DNA from: Lancefieldella sp. Marseille-Q7238
Lineage (GTDB): Bacteria; Actinomycetota; Coriobacteriia; Coriobacteriales; Atopobiaceae
Direction of reading: 5' to 3'
Assembly: GCF_949152215.1 (NCBI RefSeq)
Contig: NZ_OX424407.1
Span: 248,001-312,000, forward strand
Length of the DNA stretch: 64,000 nucleotides
Positions within the stretch are counted from its first letter, which is position 1. The number at the start of each line of letters is the position of its first letter. The notes below the pieces were generated by a model. The model was not told the DNA's origin. It saw nothing but the letters and a program-made list of their open reading frames with translations, and did not search any database. Shown here one piece after another: positions 20,214-29,195 of this stretch. A program made the position numbers and the translations under genes.

Positions 20214-21059
20214 TTAATCCACAACTTGTGGCTGATTTTCTTCCTTTTTGATATGTTCGATGCGCATTACAATGCCGCGCGCCGTAACTTTTGTCCCAAG
20301 ATATCCCATGGACGCCTTCAGCAGCCAGCCAAAACCGGGCACCACGCCCACAAGACTCCGAACAGCGCTTCGGTATGCCAATCCGGCGCAAGCAACGCCT
20401 GCAAGCTCAGGAATGCGATCAATGCGGGAATCCAGACCGTAAGCCGTCGCGATATCAAGCGCCAGACGAATCTGCGAGGATGTCATCAGCGCCATGTCGG
20501 ACCCGGGAATCATAGAGACCGCGCCGATTGCGGCATTGGTGGCGGCGCATCTGGAAACCAGTGAAGACACCAGAGCCTCCCGGCAAAACGGAAACGACGC
20601 CGCGCATGAGACGCCCTTCTCGGTAGCAGACGCAAGCCATACGGCTAAACGCTCAAGCACAGCTTCAGACGAAGTGCCGGCCAGGATGTTGATGCGCAGA
20701 GCGGCTTCGGCAGAAACAGCAACGCGCGGCGCCTCAACAGCCGACTCAACGATAACCGCAACGGGAATACCGGATGCGGCAAGTTCTGCGCACTTCTCGC
20801 CTACCAGTGGATTTCCTCCGGATACAATAATGGCCGCATCGGGAACTGTTGAAGTTTGCGCCTCAGACGCCGCGAGAGACAGCACCTCGACATGCGCACT
20901 CACACGCTCAGGCACAAGAGCCTGGCGGACCGCCTGCGCCAGATACGTTGGGCAAGACCTGTCAACGTATACGCGAACAGTCACGCTCTCAATCTGCGCG
21001 AAATCCGCCCCAAGCCCGCTCACCAGCGAGCCCGCAATCTTTGTCATCGAAGCTGCCAT
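20214..21059 (-). CDS. DUF697-like membrane protein, function unknown
   Basis: 281 residues from ATG 21059 (AGGTG just upstream; a GTG at 21065 is possible). The N-terminal half is soluble and rich in Ala/Val with an IIVSGGNPL strand-turn, loosely like a Rossmann-type domain with no catalytic motif I can name. The C-terminal half matches the hydrophobic DUF697/YcjF pattern (AIGAVSMIPGSDMALMTSSQIRLALDIA and a final GFGWLLKASMGYLGTK). It follows rodA in the cell-elongation cluster on the same strand, so a role at the membrane is possible but unproven. Confidence 0.6.
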   Translation of the reverse strand: MAASMTKIAGSLVSGLGADFAQIESVTVRVYVDRSCPTYLAQAVRQALVPERVSAHVEVLSLAASEAQTSTVPDAAIIVSGGNPLVGEKCAELAASGIPVAVIVESAVEAPRVAVSAEAALRINILAGTSSEAVLERLAVWLASATEKGVSCAASFPFCREALVSSLVSRCAATNAAIGAVSMIPGSDMALMTSSQIRLALDIATAYGLDSRIDRIPELAGVACAGLAYRSAVRSLVGVVPGFGWLLKASMGYLGTKVTARGIVMRIEHIKKEENQPQVVD

Positions 21060-21107
21060 ACTCACCTGCCCCTATGCCGCCTTTACTCGGCCTGTATCGC
21101 ATCAATA

Positions 21108-22334
21108 CTACGCGGACTTCTGACGATGTCGCCACACCGACTGCACCACACCCACAGACATCATCTGCGCAAGCATCGATGTGGAACCGAAGCTAATGAA
21201 CGGCAGTGGAATGCCGGTGATGGGCATAATGCCAATGCACATGCCAATATTTTGCAGCATTTGAAATGTCCACATGGCGGCGCAACCCACAAGAGTGAGC
21301 TTGGCAAACGGATTTTCAAGGCGCATGGCGAGAAGAATCGTCGAGAAGATCATCCACGCGAAGAGCGCCAGCATCACAAGAGAGCCGACAAAGCCAAACT
21401 CCTCGGCAAAGAGCGCGAACACGAAGTCGGTATGCGCCTCAGGTAAAAACCTGCCGCTTGCCTGCGTAGCATTGCCCGGACCCTTGCCGAAAAGGCCGCC
21501 GGAACCGACTGCGATTTTGGCTTGCTGCAAGTTATACCCGTCTCCTGACGGATCGATGGACGGGTCGACAAATACCACTAGGCGCTTGATCTGGTAGTCC
21601 TTCAAAATATGCGGGATACCCGGAATAAGCGAGGTCACTACTACCAGTGCCACCACAGCGACAAGCAGGGAAAACGTAATGAGAATCCATGTTTTTTTGG
21701 CGCCCGAGCAAATGATGACGGTCGCTCCTATCGCCAAAAGAATGAGGCCGGTTCCCAAATCGGGCAGCAGCATAATGCAGCCAAAAGGAATGAGCAGCGT
21801 ACCGCAGAGCTTTACGTAATCCTTCAAGGTCTCTACTTTACCGTGATACTCGGCGCCCACGGAGGCCATGAGGAAAATAAGTCCAATCTTGCCGACCTCC
21901 GAAGGCTGAAAACGCAGGGGTATGAAGGGAATCTTCACCCAGCCAGTCATGCCTTTTATGGATACGCCCAGCCCTGGTATGCGCGGCATAATCATCAAAA
22001 TTGAAACTGCTATCAGCAAAAACGTCGACATGTTCGCCAGGCCGCGGTAGTCATAATGCCAAATGAGGGCAGCAAGTACCGCGCCAATAGCAATACCTGC
22101 AAGGTGGCGGGGAAAGCTCGCCTCCGCGATATTTAGCGACGCCGTATAGATGACCACGATACCGATAAGAATAAGCAGGCATGCGGGTATCAGCTGCGGC
22201 AGATAGAGATTGCCCAAGATATCACGCTTGCCGTCTGATTTTTTACCGTTGACGGTCAGCCCTTTGGGCGTATTCGTGCGTCTGAAGCGAGAAAAACCTC
22301 GCTGTTTGGTCACGGCAGATGTGTCCAACGCCAT
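21108..22334 (-). CDS. rodA: RodA/FtsW-type SEDS peptidoglycan glycosyltransferase
   Basis: 408 residues with about ten membrane helices after a 45-residue basic tail. SEDS glycosyltransferases polymerise lipid II; RodA works with PBP2 in side-wall growth. Family stretches: RFQPSEVGKIGLI, DLGTGLIL, the extracellular loop GDGYNLQQAKIAVGSGGLFGKG, HTDFVFALFAEEFGFVG and the C-terminal LPFISFGSTSMLAQM. It lies directly after the transpeptidase gene, so RodA rather than FtsW. The start has AGGAGG followed by the GGCGAGAAG word. Confidence 0.92.
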   Translation of the reverse strand: MALDTSAVTKQRGFSRFRRTNTPKGLTVNGKKSDGKRDILGNLYLPQLIPACLLILIGIVVIYTASLNIAEASFPRHLAGIAIGAVLAALIWHYDYRGLANMSTFLLIAVSILMIMPRIPGLGVSIKGMTGWVKIPFIPLRFQPSEVGKIGLIFLMASVGAEYHGKVETLKDYVKLCGTLLIPFGCIMLLPDLGTGLILLAIGATVIICSGAKKTWILITFSLLVAVVALVVVTSLIPGIPHILKDYQIKRLVVFVDPSIDPSGDGYNLQQAKIAVGSGGLFGKGPGNATQASGRFLPEAHTDFVFALFAEEFGFVGSLVMLALFAWMIFSTILLAMRLENPFAKLTLVGCAAMWTFQMLQNIGMCIGIMPITGIPLPFISFGSTSMLAQMMSVGVVQSVWRHRQKSA

Positions 22335-22348
22335 GTTCTTCTCGCCTC

Positions 22349-24358
22349 CTATCGCGAAACCGTATCTTTTTGGCCGTAGATAGCGCCAAAAACGTCGCGA
22401 ACGACATACATTGCAGAGCCAGCGCCCGAAGGAGCGCAGTCAACGTTTGCGCAGATGCAGTATTTGGGATTGTCGGCAGGCGCATAACCCACAAACCAGC
22501 CGACCGGATCGCCTACGGTAATCTGCTGCGCCGTGCCCGTCTTGCCGTTGACCTGCACATCCAAGTTGGTCCAGTGCGCCGCATACGCGGGGTCTTCCTC
22601 ATAGACCATGCCGTGAAGACCGCGACTCACAATATCGTAGTTGGACTCCGACTCCTCGCATTCAATGATAACTTTGTTTTTGTACTCAATAACAGACCCG
22701 TTGCCTGAGCGGGCGTTGATGCTCTTCAGCACATGCGGCTTCCAAATCTGGCCCCGCGTGGCGACGCCGGCGTAAGCGTTTGCCATCTGCAGGCAGGTGA
22801 CGAGAAGATCGCCCTGTCCAATGGACAGGTTGCAGTTGTCGCCACCCTGCCACGCGCGCGAATCGTCGGGCGAATCGGAAAAATAATCCCACTTCCACTT
22901 GGCATCGGGAACTCTGCCGGACGCCTCTTCAGGAAGGTCAATGCCTGAAAGCGCCCCAAGACCAAACTTGCGGAAGACCTCCTGCATACCTTCGGGGTGC
23001 TCCTTGTTGTAAAAGAAACCCTTGCCTATCTCGTAAAAGACAATGTCACACGAGTTAATGATGCCGGTAACCAGGTTCACCGTGCCGTGACCGGAAAGTT
23101 TCCAGCAGTGCATGCCGTATTCTTCGCCAAATCCCGTCCAAAACCCCGTGCAGTACCATGAGGATTCAGGCGTGCAAACGCCGTAATCGAGGCCCGCGAA
23201 GGTCGTCAGCGCTTTGATAACAGAACCGGAAGGATACTGACCTGCGATAACGCGGTTCATAAGCGGATAATTGGCGTCTTCAGATTGAAGGTTTTCCCAG
23301 TCAGACGAAGCGATGCCACCGACAAATACGCTTGGCGAGAAGGTCGGATAGCTTGCCATGGCAATGACTTCACCGTTGGTCACGTCAAGAGCGATAACGG
23401 ACGCTGCCTTGCCCATAAAGCCTGCCGCGCGAGACACCTTGATAGCGTCGACCAGCGCGTCCTCCGCCGCCTTTTGCACCTTCGCGTCAATGGTTAAAAC
23501 AACGTCCGAGCCGCTTTGAGCTTCAATTGACGTACTGTGATCGAGCACTTTTCCGCTTGCGTCAACGTAGACGGTCTGCTCGCCACGAACGCCCTGCAGC
23601 GCCGATTCGTACTGCAGCTCCACGCCCGTTTGCCCCACAATGTCTCCATGGGCATAAACGAACCCGCCGTCAGCGGTCTTGCTGTTTTCAAGCTGCTCTT
23701 GCGTTACGGTGCCGGTATATCCCACCACATGAGCCGCAAGCGTTCCGTTGGGATAGAAGCGCTGAGTACGCTCTTCAATGCTGACACCATCAAAAACACC
23801 GGGATGCGCGTAGATAGCGGCGATGACACGGCGGGATACGTCAACGGCTACCGTGCGAAGGCTCTGCGCGCCTTCAGAGGTATCAATAATCTTGCGGTAG
23901 ACCGCGCGCTTTGGCATGCCCAAGAGGTTGGCAAGCACCTGCATTTCTACGTCATCTTCAGATACGTCAGACTTCGCCACAACCGCCGGACTGGGACGAT
24001 TGGTAACAATCTCTACGCCGTTGCGATCCAAAATACGGCCACGCGGCGCCGCGGTGGTAACCGTACGGGTGCGGTTACTGTCCGCCTGCTTTTGATATTC
24101 ATCGCTTGATACCAGCTGCATAGACCACAGGCGAGCAAATAAGGCGGTAAAGACCGCGCCAACCGCCACGCTCAAGCCAACAAGCCGAGAAGAGAGTGTT
24201 TTTTCGGGAGAAGCGTCCGCGCCGCCGGAAGCCCGCGGGGAGCCTCCGCCGATATCAAACTTGAACGGAGAATTCTTTCTTCCGAACACCAGATAGATGA
24301 TAATGAGTCCAATAGCAGCCAGAACACAGACTGCCACAATAACCAGCGTCAAATCCAT
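22349..24358 (-). CDS. mrdA: Penicillin-binding protein 2 (elongation-specific transpeptidase)
   Basis: 669 residues. A first membrane helix (LVIVAVCVLAAIGLIIIYLV), a second near residue 65, a dimerisation/pedestal domain, then the transpeptidase. Catalytic motifs: SGSVIK (SxxK), SCD for the SxN position in INSCDIVF, and KTG in VNGKTGTAQ. Unusual are two N-terminal hydrophobic stretches; the class B PBP normally has one. Forms the elongasome with RodA and MreBCD, whose genes flank it. Confidence 0.92.
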   Translation of the reverse strand: MDLTLVIVAVCVLAAIGLIIIYLVFGRKNSPFKFDIGGGSPRASGGADASPEKTLSSRLVGLSVAVGAVFTALFARLWSMQLVSSDEYQKQADSNRTRTVTTAAPRGRILDRNGVEIVTNRPSPAVVAKSDVSEDDVEMQVLANLLGMPKRAVYRKIIDTSEGAQSLRTVAVDVSRRVIAAIYAHPGVFDGVSIEERTQRFYPNGTLAAHVVGYTGTVTQEQLENSKTADGGFVYAHGDIVGQTGVELQYESALQGVRGEQTVYVDASGKVLDHSTSIEAQSGSDVVLTIDAKVQKAAEDALVDAIKVSRAAGFMGKAASVIALDVTNGEVIAMASYPTFSPSVFVGGIASSDWENLQSEDANYPLMNRVIAGQYPSGSVIKALTTFAGLDYGVCTPESSWYCTGFWTGFGEEYGMHCWKLSGHGTVNLVTGIINSCDIVFYEIGKGFFYNKEHPEGMQEVFRKFGLGALSGIDLPEEASGRVPDAKWKWDYFSDSPDDSRAWQGGDNCNLSIGQGDLLVTCLQMANAYAGVATRGQIWKPHVLKSINARSGNGSVIEYKNKVIIECEESESNYDIVSRGLHGMVYEEDPAYAAHWTNLDVQVNGKTGTAQQITVGDPVGWFVGYAPADNPKYCICANVDCAPSGAGSAMYVVRDVFGAIYGQKDTVSR

Positions 24359-24364
24359 AGCGAT

Positions 24365-24925
24365 TTACCTCAAATGTTTCGCCGCACGCTTTGCGCCGCG
24401 AAACGCGCGCTCGCCGCCGAGAGAAGCATGTGAAACTTGTTGGCGTGAATACCTGTACACAAAGGGTAAAGACGCAAGCAGCGTCAGCGCGATTGTCGGT
24501 ACGGCGATGAAACCAAAAGACCCTAGGAAGCTGGAGCTTTGCCCTAAAATGGAGGCAAATACTTGCTGCAGAACGGACACGATGCTGATAGCTATTGCCA
24601 TCTGCCCCATTGAAGGGCCAAAATGACCTGCCAGGCGGTCACGCACTTCTCGCCCAAGGATATACGACATCACCGTCAGAAGCAGCGCCATAAGACCAAC
24701 AGGGCTCGTTGAAGACAGGTCATACAGAAGTCCGGCGCAAAATCCGCAGATTGTTCCAGTTCTCCCGCCTACCTTCAGCGCCATGAGCGCCGCAAAAATC
24801 AAAGCGAAATTGATATGACCCTGCGCCAGCGAGATATTCGGAGCCAGGGCAAGCTGGAGAATCAGACACACGATGGCGAGCAGTGCCGTGGTGCGCAGCT
24901 CTTTATTTCTGTCAGCTACCTGCAT
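24365..24925 (-). CDS. mreD: Rod shape-determining protein MreD
   Basis: 186 residues, almost wholly hydrophobic with about five to six membrane segments (ALLAIVCLILQLALAPNISLAQGHINFALIFAALMALKVGG). MreD anchors the elongasome. Position between mreC (9-base gap) and mrdA identifies it; sequence conservation is low in this family. Confidence 0.85.
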   Translation of the reverse strand: MQVADRNKELRTTALLAIVCLILQLALAPNISLAQGHINFALIFAALMALKVGGRTGTICGFCAGLLYDLSSTSPVGLMALLLTVMSYILGREVRDRLAGHFGPSMGQMAIAISIVSVLQQVFASILGQSSSFLGSFGFIAVPTIALTLLASLPFVYRYSRQQVSHASLGGERAFRGAKRAAKHLR

Positions 24926-24934
24926 GTCCCCTCC

Positions 24935-26059
24935 TTAATCCGTCCGGCCTGTCTCGCTATGCCGTTCGCTGTTCGTTGACGGCGAAACGGACGTGTTTCC
25001 GTTTGCGTCGGCGTTAGAACTAGTCGTACCCGTATTCTGCCCCGTTCCCGACGCAGAACTTGAAGAATCGCTTGAATTTTTGGTGTCGTTGCCATCCGAG
25101 CCCGAACCGTCACCAGAATCTGACCCCGATGACGAATTGCTGCCGGCGTTTTGAGCGTCGGCGTCGGAGATGTCAGAGGCTGTCGCCTTCTGCTCTTCCG
25201 TAAGCGAGGTAATGACCATGACCTCTTCATTGTTGGTCACATGACCGAGCGGCTCAACAACGATGGTGTAGTACAGCGCCCCCGGATTGGTTTCAACGCT
25301 CGTGACCTTGCCCAGCGGAAGTCCCTTGGGGAACACGCCACCAAGACCGCTTGCGACAACGGTATCTCCTACCTTAACCGTTTGGTCAGTACGCACCTGA
25401 TTGAGCGTCAGCTGGCCTGATGCCGAACCCATCAACATGCCTTGAGCGCGGCTGGACTGCACCATAGCCGCGACGCCGGAATGCTCATCGGTAATAAGGC
25501 GCACCGTCGACGTCGTTGGACCCGCGGCGATAATCTGGCCGATAGCGGCCGAGCTGTCGGTTACCGGCATGCCAACCGCGAGGCCGGAGGTCGTACCTTT
25601 GTCGATGGTAACGGTCGAACTCCATGAATCGCTCGAACCGGAAATTACGCGCGCGCCGGTCGCCTGGAGATTGTAAGTATCGCGAAGGTCGAGAAGCCCC
25701 TGCAGCCGCTGCGCGGACGTATTGGCTTCCTCAAGCTCAGCGTTGCGGGAACGAAGCTGCTCGTTTTCCTCTTTCAGCTGCGTAAGCGTTTCCTGGCTAG
25801 CCGTAAGGTTGGAAAACACGTTGCCGATCCCTTGAAACGGCGCCGAAAAAGCCGAACCCACCAGACGAATAGGCATCGTAATAGTGGCAAAGCCGCCGCG
25901 TATCGCGGCGAAAGGTCCGCCTTCGCCCATGTGGACACCTGCGGTTAAAAGGACGGCAGAAAGTATCGTAAGGATGATAAATGTTCTGCCGCCGGTGTGC
26001 TTATTGCTATTTTCGTTGAGACTGGACGAGAAACCCCTTGTCCCGTTTGTAAGTGGCAT
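24935..26059 (-). CDS. mreC: Rod shape-determining protein MreC
   Basis: 374 residues: cytoplasmic tail, one membrane helix (TFIILTILSAVLLTAGVHM), a coiled coil (LTQLKEENEQLRSRNAELEE), then the two beta-barrel domains (VTIDKGTTSGLAVGMPV, GLGGVFPKGLPLGKV). From about residue 295 a long Ser/Gly/Asn/Asp-rich tail replaces the usual end; similar tails are seen in some actinobacteria. Starts 5 bases after mreB. Confidence 0.92.
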   Translation of the reverse strand: MPLTNGTRGFSSSLNENSNKHTGGRTFIILTILSAVLLTAGVHMGEGGPFAAIRGGFATITMPIRLVGSAFSAPFQGIGNVFSNLTASQETLTQLKEENEQLRSRNAELEEANTSAQRLQGLLDLRDTYNLQATGARVISGSSDSWSSTVTIDKGTTSGLAVGMPVTDSSAAIGQIIAAGPTTSTVRLITDEHSGVAAMVQSSRAQGMLMGSASGQLTLNQVRTDQTVKVGDTVVASGLGGVFPKGLPLGKVTSVETNPGALYYTIVVEPLGHVTNNEEVMVITSLTEEQKATASDISDADAQNAGSNSSSGSDSGDGSGSDGNDTKNSSDSSSSASGTGQNTGTTSSNADANGNTSVSPSTNSERHSETGRTD

Positions 26060-26064
26060 CCTTA

Positions 26065-27105
26065 TTAGCCTGCGCTTTGAACGAATCCACCGGAAAGCGC
26101 GTTGGCTTCAAGAACCTTGGCGCATCCCGTAACAACGTTTTCGAGCGCCGTCGGACTAACGTTGACTGGAACGCCCGTTTCCTCGCGCAGCCGCTGGTCA
26201 AGACCGCGAAGCAGACCGCCGCCGCCGGTAAGCAAAATACCGTAGTACATAAGATCTGAAGCAAGATCTGGAGGCGTCACGTCCAGCGCGTCTTTGACGG
26301 CCTTGGTAACTTCATCGAGCGGACGATCAAGCGCGCGACGAATCTCTTCCGATTCAATGCGCACGGTCTTGGGAAGCCCGCTCATGACATCGCGGCCATT
26401 GACCTCAACATCAAGCTCTTCGGCGAGCGGAGCCGCGGAACCAACCTTGATTTTAATATCTTCGGCCGTGCGCTCTCCAATTGAAAGATTGTACGCGTCA
26501 CGAACATGCTCAAGAATGGTCTGATCAAACTCGTCGCCAGCGGTACGAATCGACTGAGACACCACGATGCCGCCCATGGAAATAACAGCGACCTCAGTGG
26601 TACCGCCGCCGATATCAACTACCATGGATCCGGTAGGATCTTCAATAGGAAGGTCAGCTCCGATTGCCGCCGCCATAGGCTCTTCTATGAGATACGCCTG
26701 GCGCGCTCCGGCCTGAATAGTAGCTTCAAATACCGCGCGCTTCTCGACAGATGTGACCCCTGAGGGAACACATACCACGACGCGCGGCCGCGGAGACCAC
26801 GGATACTTGCGTTCGCGAGCTTTTTCAATGAAGTAGCGCAGCATGACTTCGGTCACGTCAAAGTCAGCAATGACGCCGTCTTTGAGCGGACGCTCAGCAA
26901 TAATGGAGCCGGGAGTACGGCCAATCATGCGCTTCGCGTCTGCTCCGACCGCTAAAACGCGGCTCTCGCTCTTGTCGATAGCGACAACGGAAGGCTCATT
27001 GATGACAATACCCTGGCCGCGCACAGCAACCAAGGTGTTTGCGGTTCCCAAATCAATTGCGAGGTCTCCGCCATATTCTCCGAAGAGCGAATCGAAGATA
27101 GACAT
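26065..27105 (-). CDS. mreB: Actin-like cell-shape protein MreB
   Basis: 346 residues. Actin fold motifs: DLGTANTLV (phosphate 1), VDIGGGTTEVAVIS (phosphate 2), LTGGGGLLRGLDQ (adenosine). Directs side-wall synthesis with the following mreC, mreD, mrdA and rodA. ATG at 27105 is chosen over an in-frame TTG at 27114; GGA lies upstream. Confidence 0.97.
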   Translation of the reverse strand: MSIFDSLFGEYGGDLAIDLGTANTLVAVRGQGIVINEPSVVAIDKSESRVLAVGADAKRMIGRTPGSIIAERPLKDGVIADFDVTEVMLRYFIEKARERKYPWSPRPRVVVCVPSGVTSVEKRAVFEATIQAGARQAYLIEEPMAAAIGADLPIEDPTGSMVVDIGGGTTEVAVISMGGIVVSQSIRTAGDEFDQTILEHVRDAYNLSIGERTAEDIKIKVGSAAPLAEELDVEVNGRDVMSGLPKTVRIESEEIRRALDRPLDEVTKAVKDALDVTPPDLASDLMYYGILLTGGGGLLRGLDQRLREETGVPVNVSPTALENVVTGCAKVLEANALSGGFVQSAG

Positions 27106-27219
27106 GGTTTCCAATCATTTCTTTGGAGGCGCTGACGCCTTCCAATCCTTATCTCCAGCAACGTTATTAGTGTACCCCGCTCCCGCCCCGCGTGCACGGG
27201 GCAAAAGCGAGTTCACATC

Positions 27220-28527
27220 TTAGCGAGAAGAATTTTGAGACACGGCGTTGGTTACGACGTCTGAAACCTTCCAGCCGATACCATCCCTGACAAGACCCAC
27301 GGTATACTCAACGCTGCTGCCATTGCTTGTGGTAACGGAAACGGTAACGGTGGATGTGGTAGCGCTCTTGTCAAGCTTGGTGATGGTAGGAGTGCCCGTA
27401 GAAGGAAGAACATCGCTGATGTCTTGAATCTTCTTATCGTCAACGCCGCTGGCGATGAACTGCTTAATGGAGCCGTTTGAGCCCTGCGTCTTCGCGGCGA
27501 AAATACCTTCGATAACGGACTGCTGCGTCGGCCATCCATAGCCTTGAGTATACGCAAATACTCCGCCGCCAACAGCAAGCGCCAAAAGGATAAGCAACGT
27601 GATAAAGACCTTAAGACCGGTATGACGGTGCTTGCGGCGAATCTTTCTCTCTTTTTTGTCTTGGGCGAGAATATCCTCTTCTGACAGGGAGAAAAAGCCC
27701 GTGTCCTCAGCGGAAGGAATGAGTTCGCCCGACTCCCCCATGGGGTCGAGAGGATCGTAGCTGCCGTATCCCGCCGCCTGCAAAAAAGCGTCTGTCTCTG
27801 ACGGCTTGCGGGAGCGGATTCTTGCCACCGCGTTTTGAGCGGCCTCATAAGCCGTTCTTGCCTCGTCGCTCATCACAAAGGTTGAATCTGATGACGCGTG
27901 TGAGAAAGCGTCAACCGCTTCGGACATGCGGTTAGCGGCGACATAGGCAAGGCCAAGCTCACAGTAAACTTCAGCCTGGCTTTCAAGCGGCGTCAGGAAG
28001 TCAAGCGCCGTGCGGTAGGCCTCCACCGCGTCAACAGGACGACCCAGACCCATAAAGCACTTACCCAGACTCCGCAGGGCGCCTGACGGATTGGGGTTAG
28101 CCTCGTCAACGGCAGCGTTGCGATAAGCGATACCGGCGTTGCGCGTGTCGCCAAGCCTTTCATAGGCAGAGCCGAGCGCCAAAAAAGCCTTGTATGGCGT
28201 TGTATACGAAGCGTCTTGAACCGCCTTGGAAAGCGTGTCGATTGCCTCCTGCACGCGGCCGGCGGCCAGAAGAGCGCGTCCCCGGTTTGTGGAAAGCGCG
28301 CCTGCCTTACCGTAGGAAACATCGCTCAGAGCGCCCGCATACGCGTTGACGGCAGACTCAAACTGCCCGAGCTTCATATAAGCGTTTCCAAGAAGGTGGT
28401 CTATCTCGCCGTTTTTCTCGCCAGCCTCTTTTGCCTGGCCAAGCTGGAAGACGGCGGAAAACCAATCGCCTGCCTGGTACGCCCTCTTGCCTTGTTCATA
28501 TGCTTGCTGATTCACAGTTTCCTCCAA
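27220..28527 (-). CDS. TPR-repeat membrane protein, function unknown
   Basis: 435 residues. The first 220 or so form tetratricopeptide repeats (AYQAGDWFSAVFQLGQAKEAGEKNGEIDHLLGNAYMKLG...). A basic stretch KKERKIRRKHRHTG leads into one membrane helix (LKVFITLLILLALAVGGGVFAY), so the TPR part should be cytosolic and the final 110 residues outside. The outer part, ending in Ser/Thr-rich beta-like sequence, has no motif I recognise. It sits between the cyclophilin and mreB and might scaffold envelope machinery (inference). Confidence 0.75.
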   Translation of the reverse strand: MEETVNQQAYEQGKRAYQAGDWFSAVFQLGQAKEAGEKNGEIDHLLGNAYMKLGQFESAVNAYAGALSDVSYGKAGALSTNRGRALLAAGRVQEAIDTLSKAVQDASYTTPYKAFLALGSAYERLGDTRNAGIAYRNAAVDEANPNPSGALRSLGKCFMGLGRPVDAVEAYRTALDFLTPLESQAEVYCELGLAYVAANRMSEAVDAFSHASSDSTFVMSDEARTAYEAAQNAVARIRSRKPSETDAFLQAAGYGSYDPLDPMGESGELIPSAEDTGFFSLSEEDILAQDKKERKIRRKHRHTGLKVFITLLILLALAVGGGVFAYTQGYGWPTQQSVIEGIFAAKTQGSNGSIKQFIASGVDDKKIQDISDVLPSTGTPTITKLDKSATTSTVTVSVTTSNGSSVEYTVGLVRDGIGWKVSDVVTNAVSQNSSR

Positions 28528-28548
28528 GATACCTTTGAGCCGGAAGCT

Positions 28549-29091
28549 TTACGCGTTTTCAATACGGACCGAGTTCAGAACATCCCCTGCTCTGAGCTGC
28601 TCAATTACCGCTTTACCTTCAATCGTCTCTCCAAAGACGGTATAGCCTGAGTCTAAGCCATGCTGCGAACCGAGGCAAAAATAAAATTGAGATCCCGCGG
28701 AATCGGGGTGAGAAGAACGAGCCATCGCAAGAGCTCCGTCATTATGAGCATTGCAGGGGTTTGAAGAAAACTCCTCTTTGATGCGATATCCGGGGCCGCC
28801 GGTTCCAGGAAGGCCATCGGCGCCGGGGCGACCCGCCGCGACGTCTTCAGAACTCATATCGCGCGTATTGGGGTCTCCGCCCTGAATGACAAAACCCGGC
28901 ACAAAGCGATGGAACTTGGTGTCGTCGTAAAACCCAGACTCAGCAAGCTCGCAAAAGTTTGCTACGTGAATGGGAGCACCGGCGCCATCAAGCTTGACCC
29001 GGATCGTGCCTTTTGACGTAGTGAAAACGGCAATCTCAGTACCGGTGACCTCGCGTTCTGGCGTATAAAGCGGATCAAGTCCAAAGCTCAT
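28549..29091 (-). CDS. Cyclophilin-type peptidyl-prolyl cis-trans isomerase
   Basis: 180 residues, cytosolic (no signal peptide). Cyclophilin stretches: FTTSKGTIRVKLDGAGAPIHVANFCELA, FHRFVPGFVIQGGDP, LAMARSSHPDSAGSQFYFCLG, YTVFGETIEGKAVIEQL. Catalytic Arg (FHRFVPGF) and Gln (IQGGD) are present. ATG at 29091 is preferred to an in-frame TTG at 29118 because AGGAGG lies 9 bases upstream. Confidence 0.93.
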   Translation of the reverse strand: MSFGLDPLYTPEREVTGTEIAVFTTSKGTIRVKLDGAGAPIHVANFCELAESGFYDDTKFHRFVPGFVIQGGDPNTRDMSSEDVAAGRPGADGLPGTGGPGYRIKEEFSSNPCNAHNDGALAMARSSHPDSAGSQFYFCLGSQHGLDSGYTVFGETIEGKAVIEQLRAGDVLNSVRIENA

Positions 29092-29195
29092 GCTATGCCC
29101 TCCTACCTCCCGCGCCAAAGCGGGAATAACGTATAACTCTGTAATTTTAGCAGTAACACGCAGTTTTCATAGTTTCAGCAGACAAACGGTAGCTC

